Shown here: positions 18,501 through 24,100 of the stretch, in pieces
Layout: each line of letters opens with the position of its first letter
Position numbering within the stretch: the first letter of the stretch is position 1
Assembly (NCBI GenBank): GCA_905221605.1
Contig: CAJNDS010001013.1
Span: 694,265 to 756,764, forward strand
DNA: 62,500 nucleotides
Reading direction: 5' to 3'
Origin: Symbiodinium natans
Lineage: Eukaryota > Sar > Dinophyceae > Suessiales > Symbiodiniaceae
Notes under the pieces: model-generated
What the model saw: only the letters and a program-made list of their open reading frames with translations
Databases searched by the model: none
What the model was told of the DNA's origin: nothing
Translations under genes and position numbers: made by a program

Positions 18501-19465
18501 AGCCCCCCTCACTTGAGAACACAAAAAAAACACTGGGATTCGGAGCGGCCCTGGTTCGACAAGCGCTCCCTTCTTAGTACCGGCTCGTCTGTATTTAAGG
18601 TAATTACCTAGAACCCTCAAAAAGTTCTTACAAGGCACGTAAAGCCAACAAAAAACGGGGGCGGAAAAGTATTGGGCCCCCGGGGACATTCAGAGCCCAG
18701 TTGCTGGGGCCAACCGAAAGGTTAAAGGCTTCTAAGAGAGTAGGGCCGAGGCTAGTCCGTTGGAGGCCATCCGAAGCGAAAGGCTTGGCACTACCCGCAT
18801 AGGTCCGGTGAGCCTCGTTCATTCCCTACAGGCTTACACCTTAAAAAACTTAAAGGGAGTTTACCAGGAATATACCTTAACTAAGGAAAATACCTTATTC
18901 CGAGTTGGTTGAAAGAAGGATCCCTACAATATGGTTTAAGGTGTACCCTGAAAAATCAGGTGGTCTTGGGCTCTCTGGGCATTACCGGCCAGTCCCCAGG
19001 GCTTTCTCGCGACAATGATTGGGGTTAAGAGTTTAGGGTCTAGGGTTTAGGGTTTAGGGTTTTAGGGTTTAGAGGTTTATAGGGTTTAGGGTTTAATTCT
19101 GACAACTTACATATATTACCAGCAGCAGCATGATTCTTACTTACATCCCTGTCATGGCTACAGCGAAAGCGACTTCTGCAGCTGCTCAGGGTTTAGGGTT
19201 TAGGGTTTAGGGTTTAGGGTTTAGGGTTTAGGGTTTAGGGTTTAGGGTTTAGGGTTTAGGGTTTAGGGTTTAGGGTTTAGGGGTGAGGGTTTAGGGTTTA
19301 GGGTTTGGGGGTTTGGGGGTTTGGGGGTTTAGGGTTTAGGGTTTAGGGGTGAGGGTTTAGGGTTTAGGATTTATGGGATGTGTATGCAGGCGCAGGGGCT
19401 GCGAAGGCCTTGGACCAGCGACTGGCGTAGATCTGCGCGCTGCGCGCCATGGCTTGCAGGACGTC
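336..19465 (-). CDS. RCC1-like repeat protein gene, many microexons (gene model)
   Basis: Minus-strand gene model built by reading exons directly. RCC1-like repeats form beta-propeller blades and often act in guanine-nucleotide exchange or protein binding; the substrate here is unknown. Thirteen exons from 18026 to 9891 (44, 16, 63, 56, 23, 69, 53, 65, 50, 29, 49, 33 and 41 nt) join without frame breaks into 197 residues. These form four units of exactly 41 residues and a 33-residue partial unit, each with WG-x4-GGD, then VQ-x2-L, then AFAA and a D-x-[TS]-V ending. Twelve introns (105-988 nt) have donors GC (8), GT (2) or GA (2), and every acceptor reads AG|G. Exons at 19465-19400, 2808-2770 and 390-336 belong to the same family but their link to the chain is incomplete. 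No start or stop codon was identified. It may be an active gene or a recently silenced one; the open frame and exact unit length favour active or recent. Confidence 0.8.
420..546 (+). repeat. Homogenised telomere-variant block TTCAGGG then TTGAGGG
   Basis: About nine TTCAGGG units are followed directly by about nine TTGAGGG units. Each variant is uniform within its half, which implies local amplification of mutated units rather than fresh telomerase synthesis. Confidence 0.9.
692..747 (-). CDS. Candidate exon, unknown protein
   Basis: Reads DDFHPGWNGFDVDHMLGL. The acceptor is a telomere unit itself (TTTAG|GGG) and the donor is |GTGAGC. It falls inside the intron drawn between the RCC1-like exons at 2770-2808 and 336-390 and its phase does not fit there. 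It may be a skipped exon or a remnant of another gene. Confidence 0.45.
748..1236. repeat. CCCTAAA array, unique spacer, short TTTAGGG array
   Basis: CCCTAAA units occupy 748-815 and a short TTTAGGG run lies near 1088-1130. The spacer at 816-1087 has no homology I recognise. Confidence 0.7.
1237..1627 (+). repeat. Long TTTAGGG array
   Basis: About 50 units with a few TTTGGGG and TTTTAGGG variants, interrupted by unique AT-rich DNA at 1490-1520. It lies inside the long RCC1-like intron. Confidence 0.95.
1738..1860. repeat. Microsatellites (AT)n, (CTAT)n, (CT)n
   Basis: An alternating AT run lies near 1741-1770 and CTAT units pass into a CT run at 1804-1860. The flanks show no coding signal. 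Confidence 0.9.
2165..2262 (+). repeat. CCCTAAA array, degenerate
   Basis: Five clean units decay into CCCATAAA- and CCCCAAA-like units. Confidence 0.85.
2334..2491. mobile_element. Hairpin element family 1 (AGAGCCCAATACCCC ends), interrupted
   Basis: The left arm AGAGAGCCCAATACCCCT is answered on the right by TTGAGGGGTCTTGGTCTCC in inverted orientation. A telomere-like stretch separates the arms, as if it had entered or replaced the middle. Confidence 0.5.
2770..2808 (-). CDS. RCC1-like exon (KRDGSVVTWGFE)
   Basis: The acceptor is GGCAAG|G and the GC donor is GAGCA|GCGCCC. It reads KRDGSVVTWGFE and ends in phase 2, matching the exon at 336-390. A 19-nt candidate exon at 2843-2861 (FCSFP) could precede it across a 34-nt intron, but such an intron would be unusually short. 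Confidence 0.7.
2875..3136 (-). pseudogene. Decayed AT-rich gene fragment with charged 15-residue repeat
   Basis: Minus-strand frames read PLDKFTAKELEPDKQ twice in tandem, then HILQEENGI, then after a frameshift LKEFGEDFGLNPEDFEDWSV. Just upstream (3137-3160) is a textbook pyrimidine tract ending TTAG, so this was an exon of an intron-containing gene. The AT richness and the TTAG|A acceptor differ from the GC-rich AG|G exons around it. A stop and a frameshift indicate a pseudogene. Protein not recognised. Confidence 0.6.
3010..3099. repeat. 45-bp tandem duplication
   Basis: Two identical 45-bp copies (3010-3054 and 3055-3099) lie in the decayed gene and keep the frame, so they add 15 residues. 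Confidence 0.95.
3370..4040 (-). pseudogene. Decayed coiled-coil protein gene, AT-rich
   Basis: Minus-strand reading begins near KNDENNDDTDIGMNSNEN, stays open for about 80 codons, then continues through several stops as charged heptad-like sequence (TEMKDNETSYKSHVKELEEK, INANIEKLKQEIRKWK) and short repeats of the form VNAEHDSLKAERK. The composition fits a long coiled coil such as a motor or tether protein, but no diagnostic motif survives. Probably the same AT-rich gene as the fragment at 2875-3136. Confidence 0.5.
4041..4616. other. AT-rich spacer with TA microsatellite
   Basis: AT-rich DNA with a TATATA run near 4443-4482. No clear coding signal on either strand. Confidence 0.6.
4617..6560. 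other. GC-rich unique block between two AT-rich islands
   Basis: About 1.9 kb without telomere units, with a (GT)n tract at 4811-4880. Two stretches look mildly coding: plus 5304-5603 (open for 99 codons, with YVDSGASEPELLVIDFDVDS) and minus 5930-6128 (with MSEGEDDAIIEYDEELQRC). I could not assign either. The sharp shift in composition at both edges suggests a separate origin from the flanking DNA. Confidence 0.35.
6985..7850 (+). pseudogene. eIF4A-like DEAD-box RNA helicase, decayed
   Basis: Fragments in eIF4A order can be read in all three plus frames: GGTNVYEQI (7122), LDEVD in place of the Walker B LDEAD (7262), FLKNPEQLLFKN (about 7339), QAIIFCN (motif IV region), STTDLSSRGIDIPQV (motif V, 7660) and HRIGRCGRF (motif VI, 7729), then NTDVKDMEMY. 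Active eIF4A unwinds RNA for translation initiation; this copy cannot, since the DEAD motif is altered, motif III reads TAS instead of SAT, and at least three frameshifts and several stops break it. It sits in AT-rich DNA (6560-8170) unlike the GC-rich exons nearby, so it may derive from another genome or an old retained copy. Confidence 0.8.
7851..8323. other. AT-rich spacer ending in a short TTTAGGG array
   Basis: No coding signal seen. Four TTTAGGG units at 8285-8312 mark the right edge of the AT-rich island. Confidence 0.5.
8324..8686 (-). other. Open frame of 120 codons, function unknown
   Basis: Uninterrupted minus-strand frame of 120 codons starting MQVKAYGIINSSFLRL. I recognise no family, no splice sites of the AG|G type frame it, and chance is not excluded. 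Confidence 0.2.
8690..9140. mobile_element. Long inverted-repeat element (about 450 bp)
   Basis: Left arm features GTTCACGCGTGAATG, ACGGGCCAAA and AGGCCCCT recur in inverted order on the right (AGGGGCCT, TTTGGCCCGT, AACGCGTGAAC). It encodes nothing evident, so it looks like a non-autonomous DNA transposon. Confidence 0.6.
9218..9290 (+). repeat. CCCTAAA array, degenerate
   Basis: Mix of CCCTAAA, CCCCAAA and CCTTAAA units beside the inverted-repeat element. Confidence 0.8.
9420..9519. mobile_element. Hairpin element family 2 (TTGGGATGTTC ends)
   Basis: A 100-bp near-palindrome with ends TTGGGATGTTC and GAACATCCCAA and inner arms CTAACAGTCCTTAATAGG. Sister copies lie at 19524 and 55215, all about 100 bp. 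Confidence 0.9.
9841..9870 (+). repeat. C15-A15 compound homopolymer
   Basis: Fifteen C followed by fifteen A. The same compound (C13 then A15) occurs at 59850. Confidence 0.95.
9891..9931 (-). CDS. RCC1-like exon 13 of chain
   Basis: Acceptor CATGAG|G, reading DVVEIAATSRAFA, with GC donor GCT|GCCAGG. It joins exon 12 through a split CGT codon to give EQLRDVVEIAATS. The phase-0 donor after AFA matches the same position in the exons at 19400 and 11427. The next exon downstream was not found. Confidence 0.8.
9945..10063. mobile_element. Hairpin element family 1
   Basis: Arms AGCTCAATACCCCTTAAT and CAAGGGGTTTTGGACTC face each other around an AT-rich centre. Confidence 0.7.
10097..10204. mobile_element. 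Hairpin element family 5 (GTAGCCCAGTAACC ends)
   Basis: Begins GTAGCCCAGTAACC and ends GGTACCACTGGGCTAC, with an inner AAGGGCACCC / AAAGGGTACC pair. Two more copies follow within 800 bp. Confidence 0.8.
10310..10495. repeat. TTTAGGG array, spacer, CCCTAAA array
   Basis: TTTAGGG units at 10315-10370 and CCCTAAA at 10450-10490 enclose about 80 bp. On minus this spacer reads LTRNAF, a stop, then GFCAIMG, which may be a dead RCC1-like scrap. Confidence 0.6.
10531..10563 (-). CDS. RCC1-like exon 12 of chain
   Basis: Acceptor GTGCAG|G, reading GDCSRVSEQL, with GC donor TTGC|GCCGCT. The split codons give PDLGGDCSRV upstream and EQLRDVVEI downstream. A CCCTAAA array lies on its left and TTTAGGG on its right. 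Confidence 0.85.
10567..10664 (+). repeat. TTTGGGG/TTTAGGG array
   Basis: Mixed TTTGGGG, TTCGGG and TTTAGGG units inside the intron between exons 11 and 12. Confidence 0.9.
10667..10776. mobile_element. Hairpin element family 5
   Basis: Starts GCCCAGTAACCTAGG and ends GGTGCTACTGGGCATCC. It lies in the intron between exons 11 and 12. Confidence 0.75.
10801..10915. mobile_element. Hairpin element family 5
   Basis: Starts TGGTAGCCCAATAAGC and ends GGTACCACAGGGCCACCA. Third family member in the same intron. Confidence 0.75.
11270..11318 (-). CDS. RCC1-like exon 11 of chain
   Basis: Acceptor GCTGAG|G, reading AIRSDNTVIAWGDPDL plus one base, with GC donor CTAG|GCACTG. It links AFA of exon 10 to GGDCS of exon 12 with the correct four residues between WG and GGD. 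Confidence 0.85.
11427..11455 (-). CDS. RCC1-like exon 10 of chain
   Basis: Acceptor GCCAAG|G, reading IRASEAAFA, with GC donor GCA|GCTGCT. The donor is set one codon early because this makes the fourth unit 41 residues like the others. The 105-nt intron to exon 11 is the shortest in the chain. Confidence 0.8.
11456..11685. other. Intronic spacer with degenerate telomere units
   Basis: Scattered TTTAGGG-like units at 11500-11560, then unique sequence with no coding signal. Confidence 0.5.
11686..11767. repeat. 41-bp tandem duplication
   Basis: Two copies starting CCACCAGCCTAAGAC with period 41. The AAAAGGGTGCC core resembles hairpin family 5. Confidence 0.9.
11800..12015 (+). repeat. CCCTAAA arrays around a family 1 half-element
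   Basis: CCCTAAA units at 11820-11890 and 11940-12015 enclose a family 1 arm (AAGCGGTATTCTGGGCGC). The same arm occurs inverted at 37340-37384. Confidence 0.9.
12048..12097 (-). CDS. RCC1-like exon 9 of chain
   Basis: Acceptor CTGAAG|G, reading HGGDCKAVQGYLCKVD plus one base, with GA donor GATC|GACGCT. It joins exon 8 as CWGHRRHGGDC. Flanked by CCCTAAA on the left and TTTAGGG on the right. Confidence 0.85.
12103..12310 (+). repeat. TTTAGGG/TTTGGGG array
   Basis: About 25 units with blocks of TTTGGGG, broken by a short GC-rich spacer at 12215-12235. Confidence 0.95.
12395..12550. repeat. Inverted telomere arrays
   Basis: TTTAGGG units to 12450, then CCCTAAA/CCCCAAA units to 12550 in the intron between exons 8 and 9. 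The facing arrays could fold back. Confidence 0.9.
12555..12619 (-). CDS. RCC1-like exon 8 of chain
   Basis: Acceptor CGTGAG|G, reading ATAGAFAALRRDGTVVCWGH with a split AGG, and GC donor CGAAG|GCTCTT. Contains the full AFAALRRDG and WGH signatures. Confidence 0.9.
12643..12767 (+). repeat. TTTAGGG array with TCTAGGG block
   Basis: About 17 units, including four uniform TCTAGGG units. Confidence 0.95.
12768..13311. other. Intronic spacer between exons 7 and 8
   Basis: Holds family 5-like fragments (AAGTGACCTAAAACCCC region) and short TTTAGGG-like units near 13195-13215. On minus near 13290-13230 a coding-like scrap (RNVCAVPERALRAAS) may be an old RCC1-like copy. Confidence 0.4.
13312..13364 (-). 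CDS. RCC1-like exon 7 of chain
   Basis: Acceptor CAGCAG|G, reading GDSTSVHNSLRNVNSLH, with GC donor CAC|GCATCT. A tempting GTGAGT lies nine bases further but would break the 41-residue unit. Confidence 0.8.
13390..13455 (+). repeat. TTTAGGG/TTCAGGG array
   Basis: About nine mixed units in the intron between exons 6 and 7. Confidence 0.9.
13668..13770. mobile_element. Hairpin element family 1
   Basis: Arms GGCTCCAATACCCCTTAG and AGGGATATTGGAGTCCC around an AT-rich stem with TATAAATATTCCTTAA. Confidence 0.85.
13809..13827 (+). repeat. C19 homopolymer
   Basis: Nineteen C in a row, one of fifteen long C or G runs in the window. Confidence 0.95.
13950..14070 (+). repeat. CCCTAAA/CCCCAAA array
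   Basis: About 16 mixed units just left of exon 6. Confidence 0.95.
14106..14174 (-). CDS. RCC1-like exon 6 of chain
   Basis: Acceptor CCGCAG|G, reading TNFAFAAVRSDASVLTWGFG then LC, with GT donor TGCG|GTGCGG. The donor choice gives WG-FGLC-GGDS, the standard four-residue spacing. CCCTAAA lies on the left and TTTAGGG on the right. Confidence 0.9.
14180..14352 (+). repeat. TTTAGGG array ending in G-rich tract
   Basis: TTTAGGG units grade into GGGTGTAGGTTTTG units and end in G15 at 14337-14351. Confidence 0.9.
14353..15080 (+). repeat. Unique spacer and several CCCTAAA arrays
   Basis: CCCTAAA/CCCTGAA blocks at 14545-14605, 14750-14875 and 14998-15078. A 28-bp motif around CCTTGTGGCAAAC occurs at 14884 and 15085. 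Confidence 0.85.
15163..15185 (-). CDS. RCC1-like exon 5 of chain, 23-nt microexon
   Basis: Acceptor TTCAAG|G, reading QNVKQIK with a split base on each side, and GC donor AAGG|GCTCCC. It completes VQKYLQNVKQIKGTNFAFAA. CCCTAAA lies on the left and TTTAGGG on the right. Confidence 0.8.
15190..15600 (+). repeat. TTTAGGG arrays with spacer
   Basis: Arrays at 15192-15270 and 15540-15590. The spacer has degenerate TTTAGGG-like units and no coding signal. Confidence 0.9.
15610..15665 (-). CDS. RCC1-like exon 4 of chain
   Basis: Acceptor CCGGAG|G, reading VCWGHRQWGGDCQQVQKY, with GC donor CT|GCCACT. Phase 0 at the start, phase 2 at the end. Confidence 0.9.
15703..15845. mobile_element. Hairpin element family 3 (TACTTGGAGGTTCA ends)
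   Basis: A 143-bp palindrome-like element: TACTTGGAGGTTCACGG on the left, CATGAACCTCTAGTA on the right, with inner arms AACCAATTATAACTG and CAGTTATAATTGGTT. Confidence 0.9.
15846..16439. other. Intronic spacer, degenerate C-rich units
   Basis: Unique DNA with an AT-rich stretch at 15890-15970, then very degenerate CCCTAAA-like units at 16270-16440. Confidence 0.4.
16440..16550 (+). repeat. TCTAGGG/TTTAGGG array
   Basis: Uniform TCTAGGG units followed by uniform TTTAGGG units. Confidence 0.95.
16581..16643 (-). CDS. RCC1-like exon 3 of chain
   Basis: Acceptor CGCCAG|G, 21 codons ending GAFAALTADESV, with GT donor GTC|GTTTTT. It joins exon 4 as DESVVCWGH. TTTAGGG arrays lie on both sides, so it is an exception to the usual flanking order. 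Confidence 0.9.
16671..16692 (+). repeat. G22 homopolymer
   Basis: Twenty-two G in a row, 27 bp upstream of exon 3 in the sense of the gene. Confidence 0.95.
16695..17140. repeat. TTTGGGG/TTTAGGG array, spacer, CCCTAAA array
   Basis: Mixed G-rich units at 16700-16830, then a spacer, then CCCTAAA/CCCCAAA at 17085-17130. The two arrays face each other within one intron. Confidence 0.9.
17174..17189 (-). CDS. RCC1-like exon 2 of chain, 16-nt microexon
   Basis: Acceptor GCCTAG|G, reading QEQLT, with GA donor ACG|GACTGG. It joins HV of exon 1 to DVTQI of exon 3 and is needed to make the first unit 41 residues. Supported only by frame, unit length and splice dinucleotides. Confidence 0.65.
17390..17625. 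repeat. Short telomere arrays and a dispersed element
   Basis: CCCTAAA at 17395-17425. The stretch 17518-17610 (CTAGTTCATGGTTGGGAT ... CACTATGACAAGG) recurs at 54130-54245, so it is a separate dispersed element. Confidence 0.6.
17983..18026 (-). CDS. RCC1-like exon 1 of chain
   Basis: Acceptor CATCAG|G, reading VTWGDSDCGGDSSH plus GT, with GC donor CACGT|GCAACT. It starts in phase 0 at the V|V position also used between exons 3 and 4. The exon before it was not identified with confidence. Confidence 0.85.
18150..18500. repeat. CCCTAAA arrays and spacer
   Basis: Arrays at 18150-18215 and 18430-18497. The spacer has no coding signal. Confidence 0.8.
18835..18985. mobile_element. Hairpin element family 1, diverged
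   Basis: Contains AATATACCTTAACTAAGG, the centre GAAGGATCCCTACAATATGG and the right end TCTTGGGCTCTCTGG. The left end is decayed. Confidence 0.6.
19025..19376 (+). repeat. TTTAGGG arrays
   Basis: Short array at 19030-19095 and a long clean one at 19186-19370. The spacer 19110-19186 carries a perfect GTAAGT on minus after AMTG, possibly part of a missing RCC1-like exon. Confidence 0.95.
19400..19465 (-). CDS. RCC1-like exon upstream of chain
   Basis: Acceptor GGTCAG|G, 22 codons starting DVLQAMARSAQIYASRW and ending AFA, with GC donor GCA|GCCCCT. Start and end positions within the unit match exons 3 and 10. One small exon carrying the DGSV part is missing between this and exon 1. Confidence 0.75.
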
Positions 19466-19523
19466 CTGACCCAGACCCCTGGGAGGATCCAGAAAGTCCA
19501 ACCCCCAAGTTGTAGCCTACACT

Positions 19524-19625
19524 TTGGGACGTTCCCCCCTTGTACTTACAGTCCTTGATAGAGATTATAGGGCCCCCGATTATCATCCCTAGTAAAGACT
19601 GTTAGAATAAGAGGGATCATCTCAA
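19524..19625. mobile_element. Hairpin element family 2
   Basis: TTGGGACGTTCCCCC on the left, GGATCATCTCAA on the right, with CAGTCCTTGATAG / CTAGTAAAGACTG inside. Confidence 0.85.
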
Positions 19626-19777
19626 CCTGTAGTACTGTTGGGTCATTCCTCGGAATCCTTAAGGGGATCTTCTTTTTTTGGATCCTCCCAAGGGGGCGTT
19701 GGGGGCAGAGAAGGAGGGATAGGGTGTAGGGTTTTGGGGTCAACGGTTGAAATTCTAGGGTGTTTTGGAGGGGGCTT

Positions 19778-20161
19778 GAGGGGTTTGGGGTTTGCACTTT
19801 TTTGGGGGGGTTTAGATTGTAGGTGATTTTGAGGCTAAACTTTGAAGCCTGAACTGCCAACAGTAGTATGTGATGTCCCATACAGCCCTCACCCCCACAG
19901 TGCCTGAAACCTAAACGCTTAAGGCCCCCAACAAAATCCAAACCCTAAATGACTCCAATTTTTTGCCCCCGAGGGGTTTGGGGTTTGCACTTTTTTGGGG
20001 GGGTTTTCATTGTAGGTGATTTTGAGGCTAAACTTTGAAGCCTGAACTGCCAACAGTAGTATGTGATGTCCCATACAGCCCTCACCCCCACAGTGCCTGA
20101 AACCTAAACGCTTAAGGCCCCGTACAAATCCAAACCCTAAATGACTCCAATTTTTTGCCCC
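19778..20161. repeat. 192-bp tandem duplication
   Basis: Two copies (19778-19969 and 19970-20161) differ at only a few bases. Each begins GAGGGGTTTGGGG and ends near CAATTTTTTGCCCCC. Confidence 0.9.
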
Positions 20162-20279
20162 CACCCAAAAAAAAAAGCTGAATAAGCCCAAGGAGCACCA
20201 AAACCCTTAAAACAGCCCACCGAGCCCCCCAAAACCCTAAACCAACGCCCAAAGAAGCCATTACCGCCTTAAACAAGCC

Positions 20280-21040
20280 ACCCTAAGCCCGAAACCCTGA
20301 ACCCTGAACCCCAAACCCTAAACCCTGAACCCTAAACCCTAAACCCCAAACCCTAAACCCTAAACCCTAAACCCCAAACCCTAAACCCCAAACCCTAAGC
20401 CCTTTGGCCCTCCCCTGGCGCCTTATCCTGCACGCCAGCCTCTCGTAGTGTCATGCGGCCACAAAGCTCGCGATCCTGCAAAGGCTGGGGGTTAGGGTTT
20501 AGGGTTTAGGGATTAGGGATTAGGGTTTAGGGTTTAGGGTTAGGGTTTAGAGTGAAGGGTTAGGGAGCTTAAAACGAGTTGCTCAAAGTTTAGGGCTTCG
20601 GGTTTTGGAGCTTAGATGAAGTATCATGATATGTACATACGCAGAAATTCCATAGCTTCCTGAGCTCGCAGTTCAAAAGCCGAGGGCTGTGGGTCCGTGA
20701 CGACATGGGCCAAGTTTGAGGTTATTTCCTTATCCCCGCCCTAAACCCTAAACCCCAAACCCCTGAACCCTAGTCATCAAAAGCAGAACCTTCGGGGTCA
20801 AAGAGCGGTTGCTTTCAGGGCCTTTTCATTCCGAGAGCCCCGATACCCTAACTTCAAAGCACCTTCACGCCAGAAGGGCTTAAAGCTTCTGTTGAGGGGT
20901 TCAGGGTCCGGGTTTAGGGTTTAGGATTTAAGGTTTAGGGCTTCAGGGTTTATGGTTTAGGATTTAGGGTTTAGGGTTTAGGGTTTAGGGTTTAGGATTT
21001 AGGGTTTAGGGGTTGAGGGTTGAGGGGTTAGGGTTTCGAG
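20280..21040. repeat. Telomere arrays in both orientations
   Basis: CCCTAAA/CCCCAAA at 20280-20405, TTTAGGG at 20485-20560, CCCTAAA at 20740-20770 and TTTAGGG at 20910-21035. The spacers are unique. The island 20410-20485 sits between C and G arrays like the exons, but its reading is ambiguous. Confidence 0.85.
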
Positions 21041-21117
21041 TTTCGTTGGGCTTGGGCCTTAGCATGGACCCCCTCTCCTAGTTACTTCCCGGCGGAGTTC
21101 CGCATCTGGTACATAAC

Positions 21118-21138
21118 ATGTATACATACATACATACA

Positions 21139-21169
<31 letters not shown>

Positions 21170-21275
21170 CTACATACATACATACATGCATACATACATG
21201 CATACATACACACATACATACATGCATACATACATACATACATACATACATACATACATACATACATACATACTG
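21118..21275 (+). repeat. (CATA)n microsatellite
   Basis: About 38 tetranucleotide units with TGCATA interruptions. The open frames across it are repeat artefacts. Confidence 0.98.
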
Positions 21276-21629
21276 CATATCTATGTGTGTGTATGATATA
21301 TGCAATGTGTATCTATTTATATTTGTATTTATGTTTATATTTTTATTTATACATTCATCTATGCAGCTTAGCTCTAGGGTTTGGGGTTTACAGCTGACGG
21401 CTTCAACCAGAAACCCCTCACAAGCCCACGGCCTTGGAGAAGAGGGTCTGCAGTCCCGTCTTCAACTTCTGTTGCGCTCCTTGGCTAGTATGGCTTAGCT
21501 GCTGAGTTCATAAGCCTCAAAAAAGTGTACACTTTCAGTGATATAGGAGATTCTAGTATCCCAAAAAGTGCAAAGTGTGCTCACTCGGCTACTAAGATGG
21601 GATGAGAAGTGGATGAGATTGGTAGCTTC

Positions 21630-21785
21630 TACTTGAAGGTTCATGGTACTTACTAACCACGTATAACTGTACTTATAACCCTACTTCTAATTGGGCTAAC
21701 CCCTATAAGGCCCTTTAGGGGTATTATAAGTAGGGTTATAAGTACAGTTATAATTGGTTAGTAGGTACCATGAACCTTCAAGTAG
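21630..21785. mobile_element. Hairpin element family 3
   Basis: 156 bp: TACTTGAAGGTTCATGGTAC on the left mirrored by GTACCATGAACCTTCAAGTA on the right, with AACTGTACTTATAACCC / GGGTTATAAGTACAGTT inside. The best preserved copy. Confidence 0.95.
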
Positions 21786-21894
21786 GCTCCGATCGCTTCG
21801 TCTGTCGGACGTTGGCTGTAGAGTCGGTCCCTTAAAGCCGCGGCCCTGCACCGAAAGGCCTCAGACTCCCAGATTGACACCGTGCTTACAGATC

Positions 21895-22730
21895 CTCGGT
21901 TTAGGGTTTAGGGTTTAGGGTTTAGGGTTTAGGGTTTAGGGTTTAGGGTTTTAGACTTCCCTAAAAAGAAACTGGCCCGATCAACCCCCGAAATAAGATC
22001 CTCTCAATGAAAAATACTTCCCAGGGCCCTCCTACGGAACAGCCGAAAACGAAACCCTACAGTCCTAAAGGCCCTAAAACTAAATAAAACAGCGATCGCA
22101 GTAAGCAAAACCGTCATGTTCGTAGTCAGGGCTCAGGGTTCAGGTTTGGGGGTTTAGGGTTCGTGGCCCTTCGTGTCATCAGGATTCGGAGTTTAGGTTT
22201 AGGGTCGAGAAGTGTGTCATGGTGTGTATTTCAACCGATAGTGTACCCGCGTATGTCTCAAACAGTAAGAGGACGAAGGCCCCCCCCCCCCCCTAAACCC
22301 CAAACCCCAACCCGCAAACCCTAAACCCTAAACCCTAAACCCAAACCCTAAACCCAAAACCTAAACCCTAAACCCTGAACCCATAAGGCGAGGGGCGCCG
22401 GCGGACTTCGTTCACTGTCCCTGTGGAAGGGTCTCGGGATCTAGGGATCTAGGGTTCAAGGGTTTAGGGTTTAGGGTTTAGGGTTCAAGGGTTAAGGGTT
22501 AAGGGTTTAGGGTTCAAGGGTCAAGGGTCAAGGGTCAAGGGTCAAGGGTCAAGGGTTTAGGGTTCTGGGCTCTAGGGTTTAGGGTTTAGGGTTTGTTCAG
22601 GGTTTTGGGTTCTTTTGGGTTCCGGGGTTGGGGGTTTCAGGGTACCTAAACCCTAAACCCTGAAAGGTTCTAGGGTTTTGGGCTTTAGGGTTCTAAGGTT
22701 TGGGCTCTAAGCCTTTAGGGTCTAGGGCCC
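21895..22730. repeat. Telomere arrays and spacers
   Basis: TTTAGGG at 21898-21955, C14 at 22280-22293, CCCTAAA at 22294-22383, and TTTAGGG with a uniform GGGTCAA block at 22450-22610. Confidence 0.85.
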
Positions 22731-23160
22731 CCAGTGTCAACTATGTCGGGCTGCAGGGTTTTAGGTTTCTGGGGCTCCACCGGATCTGGAGGTTTGATCA
22801 TGAGGCCCAGACTTTGTTTTTATGTTCGTGCTCCAGGGTTTAGTTTAGGATTTAGGGAAAGTCTCATGTCTAGGCCACTCCCCGCAACAGCTATTCGGCC
22901 TTTACACCAGAAACCCTAACCGCTACGCCTGCACGAGGGGCAAGGTTACGGGCACTGAAGCCTTTTAGGGTTTGGCCTCTTCTCAGCTGACAGACATGGC
23001 AGGAAAGCGATGTAAGACGAAGGGTTTAGGCTTTAGGGTTTGGGTTTAAGGTTTAAGGTTTTTTTAGGGTTTAGGGTTCAGGGTTCAGGTTCTAGGTTTT
23101 AGGGTTTAGGGATTAGGGTTTTGGGCGTTGGGTTGTCGGGTTTAGTGTTTAGGGTAGACC
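22731..23160. other. Spacer with degenerate TTTAGGG-like units
   Basis: Weak telomere-like texture from 23020 on. No gene seen. Confidence 0.4.
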
Positions 23161-23328
23161 CCAAACCTCCCTAAGTTCTAGACACCAAGGCCCTGAAGTC
23201 TCAACCCTAAGCCCTAAACCCTAAACCCTAAACCCTAAACCCTAAACCCTAAACCCTAAACCCTCAACCCTAACCCTAAACCCTAACCCTAAACCCTAAA
23301 CCCTAAACCCTAAACCCTAAACCGCAAG
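23161..23328 (+). repeat. CCCTAAA array
   Basis: About 17 nearly clean units. Confidence 0.95.
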
Positions 23329-23334
23329 GTCTAA

Positions 23335-23640
23335 GTTTCGAAGCTCCTCCAGCTCCTGGTTGAGCATCGGCACCTCCAATGGCAGCACGGCAGTCCGCAA
23401 CAACAAGTTCTGTGCGCCCGCAGCCAAGCCTCTGCTGCCTCGGCTCTCAATGCCTCCACCTCTGCCTGGAGCTTGTCAGCCTGTGCTTGGCATTGCGTGG
23501 CCTTTCACTTTGTCCCTTCGTGATACCGTGGCCTTTCCAGCGTCCTTCGGCTTGGCGAACTGCACATAGCACACACATCTGGGACACCTTGACTCAGCGT
23601 GAGCGGAGTCGGGCGAACTGCACATAGCCCTGAATCCTTA
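23335..23640 (-). pseudogene. Coiled-coil protein fragment
   Basis: Minus frames read AQADKLQAEVEALRAEAAEA and, after a one-base shift, NLLLRTAVLPLEVPMLNQEL. Leucines and charged residues follow a heptad pattern typical of long coiled coils. The frame break implies decay, a sequencing slip or an unrecognised junction. No family assigned. Confidence 0.55.
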
Positions 23641-24100
23641 AACTCTAAGTTGCCAAAACCCTAAACCCTAGACCCTGAACCCTAAACCCTAAAACCCCAA
23701 ACCCTGAATCCTAGACCCTATATCTCCAATCCCTGAACCACGCCCATCTTCATGAAACTCGCTGCGCGCCCAGCGGCACGAAATCTCGCAACGGATGCCT
23801 TGCTGCCTCGGATGGCAGCCCCGGCCCAAACCGTGAGACCTCCTTGAAACCCAACGGGCCCTAAACCCTAAACCCTAAATCCTAAACCCCAAACCCTAAA
23901 CCCCAAACCCGAATCCTAAACCCTAAACCCTAAACCCTAAACCCCGTGGAGTTTGGGTCAAGGGTCAGCTTCCTCAAAGGGTGGCAGCCGCTTAGGGCTC
24001 AGCGTTTAGGAACCTGCAAATGACTAACCACTATCCCAAACCCTAAACTCTAAACCCTGAACCCTGAACCCTGAACCCTAAACCCTTAACCTGAATCAGG
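23640..24100. repeat. CCCTAAA arrays with spacers
   Basis: Arrays at 23655-23725, 23860-23945 and 24035-24092. The spacer 23755-23845 reads FRAAGRAASFMKMGVV on minus, which might be a decayed RCC1-like piece. Confidence 0.75.

Noticed and set aside
21078-21498. Open frames across the CATA repeat
   Set aside because: YIHT and YVCM peptides come from the tetranucleotide.
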